Both the position numbers and the translations under genes were made by a program. A DNA stretch of 64,000 nucleotides from Marixanthomonas sp002364245. GTDB taxonomy: Bacteria > Bacteroidota > Bacteroidia > Flavobacteriales > Flavobacteriaceae. The stretch covers positions 124,001-188,000 of the forward strand of contig CAXAZF010000001.1 in the NCBI GenBank assembly GCA_963973455.1, given 5' to 3'. How positions within the stretch are numbered: position 1 is the first letter of the stretch; every line of letters begins with the position of its first letter. Below, piece after piece: positions 58,768 to 64,000 of this stretch. Under the pieces are notes generated by a model. The model worked only from the letters and a program-made list of their open reading frames with translations, made no database searches and had not been told where the DNA came from.

Positions 58768-59484
58768 TTAATTGTCAACTTCGTCTTTAACGACTAAACG
58801 GAATCCTTCTCCGTGAATGTTGATTATTTCAACACCATCGTCTTTTCCTAGGTATTTACGCAGCTTTGCAATGTAAACATCCATACTTCGAGAGGTGAAG
58901 TAATTATCATCTCTCCATATTTTAGTCAAAGCCAATTCACGTGGCATTAAATCATTTTTATGCAATGCTAGTAAACGAAGTAATTCGTTTTCCTTAGGGG
59001 AAAGTTTTATTGGGTCTTCATCATTATAGGTTAAAAAGCGAAGCTTAGAGTTTAAATGGAAATTACCAATTTCAAACTCAAATTGTTTGCTGTCTGCAAT
59101 GCTATCGGTCGCTTTTCTTTGAATGATCGCCTTTATCTTCATCAACAGTACTTCACTGTCAAATGGTTTGTTTAGGTAATCGTCTGCCCCTACTTTGTAC
59201 CCTTTAAGTACATCTTCTTTCATCGCTTTTGCGGTTAAGAAAATAATAGGAATATCTTCATTTTTCTCACGAATTTCCTTTGCTAAGGTGAAGCCATCTT
59301 TATAAGGCATCATCACATCTAAGATACATAAATCGAAATCGTCCTTTTTAAATTTTTCAAAGCCTTCCATACCATTTTTGGCGTGGATTACTTCATAATC
59401 GTTCATAGCAAGGTAGTCTTTTAAAACTGTCCCAAAATTGGGATCGTCCTCTACCAATAAGATTTTTTTGTTTTCAGTTTCCAT
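58768..59484 (-). CDS. OmpR/PhoB-family response regulator
   Basis: The 238-residue cytoplasmic regulator has a receiver domain (1-120; phospho-acceptor Asp56 in CILDVMMPY, conserved Lys in YLNKPFD) and a winged-helix DNA-binding domain (about 135-235; LRLLALHKNDLMPRELALTKIW and RSMDVYIAKLRKYLG). It is the cognate partner of the histidine kinase whose stop lies three bases upstream. The pair resembles the RprX/RprY type of Bacteroidota, but I do not assign that name. Target genes are unknown. Confidence 0.95.
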   Translation of the reverse strand: METENKKILLVEDDPNFGTVLKDYLAMNDYEVIHAKNGMEGFEKFKKDDFDLCILDVMMPYKDGFTLAKEIREKNEDIPIIFLTAKAMKEDVLKGYKVGADDYLNKPFDSEVLLMKIKAIIQRKATDSIADSKQFEFEIGNFHLNSKLRFLTYNDEDPIKLSPKENELLRLLALHKNDLMPRELALTKIWRDDNYFTSRSMDVYIAKLRKYLGKDDGVEIINIHGEGFRLVVKDEVDN

Positions 59485-59487
59485 AAT

Positions 59488-61050
59488 TTAAGATATTAAG
59501 TGTATTTTTATTATAAAGGTACTTCCCTTTCCTTTCTCACTTTCCACATATACTTGTGCATCATGGTCATCAAGTATTCGTTTTACGTAAGCTAGTCCAA
59601 GTCCGTGCCCTTTTACATTGTGTATATCGCCGGTGTGTTCCCGGTAAAATTTTTCAAATATTTTCTTTTGGGTTGTTTTGCTCATCCCCATTCCCTGATC
59701 ACGTATTTTTAAAATGATGTAATCTTTTACATTTTCAGTGTAAACATCAATTTTGGGTACTTCTTCAGAGTATTTTATAGCGTTGTCCAGTATATTGACA
59801 ACAACATTAGTCAAGTGCGATTCGTTGGCCAAAACAGAGGATTTTAAAGCTCCCAAATGGCTTGCCACATACCCACCACGATCTTCTACAATCAGCTCTA
59901 CGTGTGTAATGGCATCATTTATTACGTCATGTAGTTTAATACGCTCTTTTGGCAAGTCCAGTTCATTCTTTTCAAGCTTTGAAATACGCAACACGTTTTC
60001 TACTTGAGCATGCATACGGCGATTTTCATCACGTATCATTTTTAAGTATCGCTGTAAAAACTCCTTATTATCTTTAACCTTCGGATTTTTTAGAGAATCC
60101 AATGCAAGGTTAATAGTGGCAATAGGGGTCTTAAATTCGTGTGTCATATTATTGATAAAGTCAGATTTAATTTGTGATATCTGTCTTTGTTTAAATATTT
60201 GTGATAAGGCGCTCGCATACGCAAGTACAATTACCGCTGTAAAAATTAAAGAAAGTACTGCCATTCCTAAAATTGAATTAATCACAACCTTTTCTTTTTC
60301 TGAAAAATTTACATACAGTTGGTATCCATTCAGCTCATTATCGTTTTTAAACAATGGAACTACGTAAGTACTTTCAGGATTCAATGTAAAGTTATTTGAA
60401 CGTACTTTTGTCGCCAAATTATTACTATAAACAGCATATTCAAATTTCGAATCTACCCCTCTATCGTTTAACTCTTGAGCAATTAAATTTTCAATTTCGT
60501 TCCCATCCACTCGTTTATGCAATGGTACTTTCGACGAAATATTGAAATATGCGTTTTCAAACTGGTTGCGTTCAAAATCTTTTAGTCTATTAAAAGACAC
60601 TTCATTGGATTCTGAAGGGTTTTCCCCATCAACCCCTGGGTTTATTCTTGTTGTCTTTTTTCGATTGGTTAATCTTTTAAACTGGATACTGTCAAAATCC
60701 ATATCCAAAAAACTAGAAGACAACTTATAATCTTCTTCTAATATCCCGTCGGAATAGACAAAAATTTCGTTTGTCCTGTCGTTTTTGGTTTTATAAACTA
60801 ATTCACTGAAATTTACATTGTCAGGAACTTCAAGACTGTCAACATATTTGCTGTAAACATTGTAAAAGTCTTCTATTTCCCTGTCTTTAATCTGCTTGGT
60901 AACAGAAAAAAGCGTTTGCTGTACATTAAAAGTAAACTGTTCTTCTTTGGTTTGATATGAATTCGCAATCCAGTATCCTTGCACGAACATAATTCCCAGC
61001 AGCGACAAACTCATTAAGGCTATAAGTAAGGCGAATAGCTTTTTATTCAT
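59488..61050 (-). CDS. Membrane sensor histidine kinase
   Basis: The 520-residue kinase has two membrane helices (about 8-28 and 258-282) flanking a periplasmic sensor region of about 230 residues, a HisKA domain (FINNMTHEFKTPIATINL, phospho-acceptor His304) and a HATPase_c domain with LDNAIKYSEEVP, the G-box DQGMGMS and GHGLGLAYVKRI. I chose the ATG at 61050 because a -7 box lies four bases upstream, although the frame extends to 61074. It is the first gene of the pair and is predicted to be translated from a leaderless mRNA. Confidence 0.95.
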   Translation of the reverse strand: MNKKLFALLIALMSLSLLGIMFVQGYWIANSYQTKEEQFTFNVQQTLFSVTKQIKDREIEDFYNVYSKYVDSLEVPDNVNFSELVYKTKNDRTNEIFVYSDGILEEDYKLSSSFLDMDFDSIQFKRLTNRKKTTRINPGVDGENPSESNEVSFNRLKDFERNQFENAYFNISSKVPLHKRVDGNEIENLIAQELNDRGVDSKFEYAVYSNNLATKVRSNNFTLNPESTYVVPLFKNDNELNGYQLYVNFSEKEKVVINSILGMAVLSLIFTAVIVLAYASALSQIFKQRQISQIKSDFINNMTHEFKTPIATINLALDSLKNPKVKDNKEFLQRYLKMIRDENRRMHAQVENVLRISKLEKNELDLPKERIKLHDVINDAITHVELIVEDRGGYVASHLGALKSSVLANESHLTNVVVNILDNAIKYSEEVPKIDVYTENVKDYIILKIRDQGMGMSKTTQKKIFEKFYREHTGDIHNVKGHGLGLAYVKRILDDHDAQVYVESEKGKGSTFIIKIHLIS

Positions 61051-61054
61051 AGCC

Positions 61055-61062
61055 CAAAAGTA
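61055..61062 (-). promoter_or_regulatory. -7 box TACTTTTG abutting the histidine kinase start
   Basis: An exact TAnnTTTG match on the minus strand, followed by four bases (GGCT) and the ATG at 61050. Predicted leaderless start. Confidence 0.6.
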
Positions 61063-61124
61063 AGATTTTAACATTTAGCACAGTTTTCATTTAACCAAAT
61101 GTTAACAAAAGATAATATTCAGGT

Positions 61125-61712
61125 CTATTTTGCAGTATTTATAAGGTATTCATGAACTTTTATAACTTGTTCTTTGGTAGCATCTATGTCGGTATTTTCA
61201 ATGACAAAATCTGCTAATTCAATCTTTTTTTCGTCAGCCCATTGGTTATCCATACGGGATTTAATCTCCGCTTCGGTGGTATCATCCCTTTTTAAAATGC
61301 GGTCTATTCTGGTTTCTTTGGGAGCTGTGACTAATATAGTATAATCACATTCTTTATAACCTCCATTTTCAAACAATATAGCCGCTTCTTTTATGCAGTA
61401 AGCTTCGGATTGTTGTTTTGCCCAGTTTTTAAAATGTTTGGCCACTTGGAGGTGTATTACTTTATTTACTTTTTTTAGAAGTTCAGCATCATTAAAAATT
61501 TGATCGGCAACATATTTTCGGTTTAACCCATCTTCGTTATATGCTTTATCACCCAGTATTTTAAGTAATTCTGCTTTTATTTCTTCTGAGCTATTTGTGA
61601 GCTTTTTGGCTTCAATATCTGCAATATAAATGGGGATGCCCAACTCATTGAACATTGTTGCAATCGTTGTTTTACCACTACCAATACCTCCTGTTAACCC
61701 TACTGTTTTCAT
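61125..61712 (-). CDS. coaE: Dephospho-CoA kinase CoaE
   Basis: CoaE catalyses the last step of coenzyme A synthesis, phosphorylating dephospho-CoA with ATP. The 195-residue protein has the P-loop GLTGGIGSGKTT at the N-terminus, the DIEAKKLT region and a C-terminal helix motif (RMDNQWADEKKIELADFVIENT). It overlaps the upstream YbbR gene stop by four bases (TGA within ATGA), so translation is coupled. Confidence 0.96.
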   Translation of the reverse strand: MKTVGLTGGIGSGKTTIATMFNELGIPIYIADIEAKKLTNSSEEIKAELLKILGDKAYNEDGLNRKYVADQIFNDAELLKKVNKVIHLQVAKHFKNWAKQQSEAYCIKEAAILFENGGYKECDYTILVTAPKETRIDRILKRDDTTEAEIKSRMDNQWADEKKIELADFVIENTDIDATKEQVIKVHEYLINTAK

Positions 61713-62674
61713 TCTTTAGATTCTTGTTTGAAAATTAAAAAGTCTATTTTCTTATCTTTTATCTCAACGTCACGAATACCAGCAGGTTTTTTTGAGAACT
61801 GGGTCAACATAAAATTTTCCTTTTCATTCTTTTTTGAATAATCACAAAATAATCTAAAATCATTTTTAGAAACTGTATTAAAGTCTTTTACAGGAATATT
61901 AAAGCTCACCTTAGTGACTTCTGGAATTAATTTGATTATAGTCTCTCGCGGCAAATTAATTACTTGAATGGGTAACGTTATTTCTTTTTGAGTAAACTCT
62001 TGAACGTTTAAGGAAATTGATACTTCTTGTGGCGACACAGATAACGAAGTGCCTTTGGGCACCTCAAGCTCTATGTTTTCAGAAAAATCTGTATCAATGT
62101 TTTTATAGGTCTCTCCTTTTGTAGTAATCGAATCAACGTTTTTTATTACTTCAGAAGGTCCTGATATTTGAACCGAATCTGGTTTGACCTGAAGCGTATC
62201 TAGGCTCATAAAACCCCTTTTAAAAGTAATTTCTGCCTTTGAAAAGACAGGTATCTTCTTTGAAACCAAGATTTCAAGATTTACTTTTAAAGAATCTAAT
62301 GATACATTTTTTACTGAAAGGTTTTTATTTAACTGTCCAGATATCAGCCCAATTAATTGAGCATCTGGAATGGCAACGGTTTTATGCCCTTTTGTATAAT
62401 AATCTGAAATGTTTATGTTAATTACAGGCTGTTTCAGTCTATAATAAAAAAACTCAAATCCATTTGTAGTAAGATCAAAAGAAACTTCTTCAGGGTTATT
62501 TTCTGCCAATAAGGTTTCATTAGGAATGCTTTTGTACCGTATAGATGCATCAACAGTCGCTGTGTACTCCCGTGAAAACTTTGTGAGTACCCAAAATAAA
62601 ACAGCCAAAAAGAGAAAGATCACAAATTTTTTAATCTTACCAGTATTATATTTTCTTTTTGGGTTTGCTGCCAT
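61709..62674 (-). CDS. YbbR-like domain protein
   Basis: The 321-residue protein has one N-terminal membrane helix (about 14-33, KFVIFLFLAVLFWVLTKF), followed by YbbR-type beta-rich repeats (for example LDTLQVKPDSVQISGPSEVIKNVDSITT). YbbR domains regulate the diadenylate cyclase CdaA in Firmicutes, where the gene is next to cdaA. Here it sits between a glycosyltransferase and coaE instead. It is probably a membrane-tethered periplasmic protein. A direct CdaA role in this organism is inference. Confidence 0.9.
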   Translation of the reverse strand: MAANPKRKYNTGKIKKFVIFLFLAVLFWVLTKFSREYTATVDASIRYKSIPNETLLAENNPEEVSFDLTTNGFEFFYYRLKQPVININISDYYTKGHKTVAIPDAQLIGLISGQLNKNLSVKNVSLDSLKVNLEILVSKKIPVFSKAEITFKRGFMSLDTLQVKPDSVQISGPSEVIKNVDSITTKGETYKNIDTDFSENIELEVPKGTSLSVSPQEVSISLNVQEFTQKEITLPIQVINLPRETIIKLIPEVTKVSFNIPVKDFNTVSKNDFRLFCDYSKKNEKENFMLTQFSKKPAGIRDVEIKDKKIDFLIFKQESKE

Positions 62675-62687
62675 TCTATTTAAATAT

Positions 62688-63689
62688 TTAGTTAAAGAAC
62701 AATTTAGGGAATTGTTTTTGAGGGTCTCTATTTAACAAACCAATATAATAACTGGACTTTAAAAAAGCGATACCATATCCAAAAAACTGTATAAACAAAG
62801 CTACAATAGATAATAACCCAATAAATAAGCTTTTATTTTTTATTGCTGAACCTGTACCTACCAATAAAGTGTAAAATGCCAATGGTAATATAGCAAACCA
62901 GTTAATTAAAAAAGTAGAAAGGATTGATATTATAACAAAGAACACAAAGCAAGTAGGGAACCAAAATGTAATTTTAGACGAATTGGGGTGCCATTTGCTT
63001 AGTATAGGTCTCACCAAACCAAACTTTTTTACTTGTGTGTAAAATTTTTGCCACGAAATACGGCGTTTATGAAATACATAAGCATTGGGAATAAACGTGG
63101 TTTTAAATCCATTTTGTAAAATTCGGTGTGAAAGATCTGGGTCTTCCCCTGGATGAATTTTTCCATAACCTCCCGTTTTTAGAAATGCTTTTTTTGAAAT
63201 TCCCATATTAAAACTTCTGGGCTCAAAATTGGTTATACTGTTTTTACTTCCACGAATGCCTCCCGTTGTAAAAAAGGAAGTCATTACATAGTTAATAGCT
63301 TTTTGTAAATCTGTAAAGTTTTCGTGGGCAGCATCTGCACCACCATAACAATCATAATAATTTTTCTTAAGGAAATTTTCTACAGTGGATAAATAATGAG
63401 GTGGAAGTAAACAATCTGAGTCAAGTATTATAAAATAGTTTCCCGTTGCTTTTTCCATTCCAAAATTACGTGATAATCCTGGGCCTGAATTTTCTTTATA
63501 GAAATATGAAATATTCAATTTTTCAGAAAATTGATTTACAACAACCTCACTGGATTTTGAAGACCCATCTTCCACTATTACAATTTCATAGGGTTTGTTA
63601 TAGTCCAGCAATGTGAAACTTTCCAAAAGTTCTTTAACTTCTTCTGGACGGTTGTAAACAGGGATTATAAAAGAAAAATTGATATTCAT
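62688..63689 (-). CDS. Family 2 glycosyltransferase with C-terminal membrane helices
   Basis: The 333-residue protein has a GT-A fold opening (FSFIIPVYNRPEEVKELLESFTLLDYNKPYEIVIVEDGSS), the metal motif in ILDSDCLLPPHY (DxD-like) and a family-2 region GGYGKIHPGEDPDLSHR. Three or four membrane helices follow in the last 90 residues (PTCFVFFVIISILSTFLINWFAILPLAFYTLLVG and others). It adds a sugar to a lipid or surface polysaccharide at the cytoplasmic membrane face. The -7 box lies four bases before its ATG, suggesting a leaderless mRNA. It precedes YbbR and coaE. Confidence 0.93.
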   Translation of the reverse strand: MNINFSFIIPVYNRPEEVKELLESFTLLDYNKPYEIVIVEDGSSKSSEVVVNQFSEKLNISYFYKENSGPGLSRNFGMEKATGNYFIILDSDCLLPPHYLSTVENFLKKNYYDCYGGADAAHENFTDLQKAINYVMTSFFTTGGIRGSKNSITNFEPRSFNMGISKKAFLKTGGYGKIHPGEDPDLSHRILQNGFKTTFIPNAYVFHKRRISWQKFYTQVKKFGLVRPILSKWHPNSSKITFWFPTCFVFFVIISILSTFLINWFAILPLAFYTLLVGTGSAIKNKSLFIGLLSIVALFIQFFGYGIAFLKSSYYIGLLNRDPQKQFPKLFFN

Positions 63690-63693
63690 CGCA

Positions 63694-63701
63694 CAAATGT
63701 A
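63694..63701 (-). promoter_or_regulatory. -7 box TACATTTG abutting the glycosyltransferase start
   Basis: An exact TAnnTTTG match on the minus strand, followed by four bases (TGCG) and the ATG at 63689. The expected -33 region falls inside the terminator hairpin of the upstream gene (63712-63745). Confidence 0.55.
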
Positions 63702-63711
63702 ATGAATAAAA

Positions 63712-63745
63712 AAAAGCCATCCCGTACTAGCCGGGATGGCTTTTA
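63712..63745 (-). terminator. Terminator after the right-edge T9SS gene
   Basis: AAAAGCCATCCCG and CGGGATGGCTTTT form a thirteen-base stem with a seven-base loop. On the minus strand the stem is followed by eight T residues. Confidence 0.85.
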
Positions 63746-63766
63746 AAAACTTATTTGAAAAAATTA

Positions 63767-64000
63767 TTACCTTTTAATTACTTTATAGGTTCCTATTTCT
63801 CCATTTACAGAAACTTTCATAATGTAGGTTCCTGTGTTTAAAGATGAAATATTAAGTTCTGCAGTTACATTTCCAATAGTTTGGTCCATTACTTTTTGAC
63901 CTAAAATATTATAGATGGCTACATTTTCAATATTATCTATTGCTCTTAATGTAAGAGCATTATCTGCTGGGTTAGGATAGTATGAGAAGCCTTCAATAAC
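63767..64000 (-). CDS. C-terminal end of a T9SS cargo protein (cut by window edge)
   Basis: Only the last 77 codons are in the window. They encode a type A T9SS sorting domain (VIEGFSYYPNPADNALTL, IYNILGQKV, NTGTYIMKVSVNG, ending in a basic GTYKVIKR). The full protein is therefore a secreted or cell-surface protein delivered through PorSS; its catalytic or binding domain lies outside the window. A strong terminator follows and separates it from the glycosyltransferase gene. Confidence 0.9.
   Translation of the reverse strand, partial: VIEGFSYYPNPADNALTLRAIDNIENVAIYNILGQKVMDQTIGNVTAELNISSLNTGTYIMKVSVNGEIGTYKVIKR

Noticed and set aside
1..64000. CRISPR arrays, prophage, insertion sequences and tRNA genes
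   Set aside because: No regularly spaced repeats, transposase or integrase motifs, or tRNA-like cloverleaf ends were found on either strand.

Overview
The window is a gene-dense, AT-rich chromosomal segment from a member of the Flavobacteriaceae (phylum Bacteroidota), probably marine. The evidence is type IX secretion (T9SS) C-terminal sorting domains on three proteins, many lipoproteins with charged residues just after the lipobox cysteine, family types typical of flavobacteria (DUF4331, DUF6503, DUF2490, LETM1-related, amidohydrolase with PD40 repeats), almost no Shine-Dalgarno sequences, and repeated -7 promoter boxes of the Bacteroidota form TAnnTTTG. No rRNA, tRNA, CRISPR array, prophage, insertion sequence or integrase was seen. 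The region looks like core or conserved accessory chromosome, not a mobile island.

Layout. 1-2655 (minus): a lipoprotein, a seven-helix membrane protein, a DesK/NarX-type histidine kinase and a NarL-type response regulator cut by the left edge. 2839-5841 (minus): patatin phospholipase and M1 aminopeptidase. 5936-9729 (plus): RecG and a SulP anion transporter. 9742-13069: CsaA-like protein, a small conserved protein, a thioredoxin-fold protein, a secreted DUF1028 protein and a cyclophilin-FKBP double isomerase. 13152-15077: divergent App1-type phosphatase and diacylglycerol-kinase-like lipid kinase. 15122-20452 (plus): giant PD40-amidohydrolase, small ABC module, S33 peptidase lipoprotein. 20502-25175: fasciclin lipoprotein, BON/LysM protein, TauE permease, AAA ATPase-VWA pair. 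25296-32965 (plus): BNR propeller protein, S9 peptidase, DUF2490 protein, hydrolase-OsmC fusion, YdeI-like protein. 33077-38901: Cu/Zn superoxide dismutase lipoprotein, secreted M36 metalloprotease, ECF sigma/anti-sigma pair. 39046-44018 (minus): Ada with a PEP-mutase-like enzyme, then a split DUF4331 pair and a TPR lipoprotein. 44142-47503: LETM1-related protein, SRP RNA, glutaminyl cyclotransferase, DUF6503 lipoprotein. 47631-58734 (plus): long same-strand run of RNA methyltransferase, M48 protease, MscS channel, Gfo/Idh oxidoreductase, 3-hydroxybutyryl-CoA dehydrogenase, DUF1015, YggS, DnaQ-GIY-YIG nuclease, potassium-type channel and MiaA. 58768-63689 (minus): OmpR/HK two-component system, CoaE, YbbR protein and a glycosyltransferase. 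The right edge holds the C-terminal end of another T9SS cargo protein.

How genes work together. Many products act on the envelope or on peptides outside the cytoplasm (M1, S9, S33, M36 and M48 peptidases, glutaminyl cyclotransferase, PD40-amidohydrolase), which fits a protein-degrading heterotroph. Two two-component systems and one ECF sigma/anti-sigma pair provide envelope or stress sensing.

The most notable pattern is in the promoters. Five protein genes (recG, the VWA gene, the TrmH-family methyltransferase, the OmpR-partner kinase and the GT2 gene) have a -7 box (TAnnTTTG, two with one mismatch) ending exactly four bases before the ATG. The SRP RNA gene has the same box exactly four bases before the first paired base of its terminal helix. 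Using the SRP RNA as an internal ruler, these five mRNAs would start on or next to the ATG and so be leaderless. Other points of interest are the cyclophilin-FKBP fusion, the split DUF4331 operon with a structured 3' region, the Met-rich SodC with an extra CxxC, and the small ABC module read from a TTG start.
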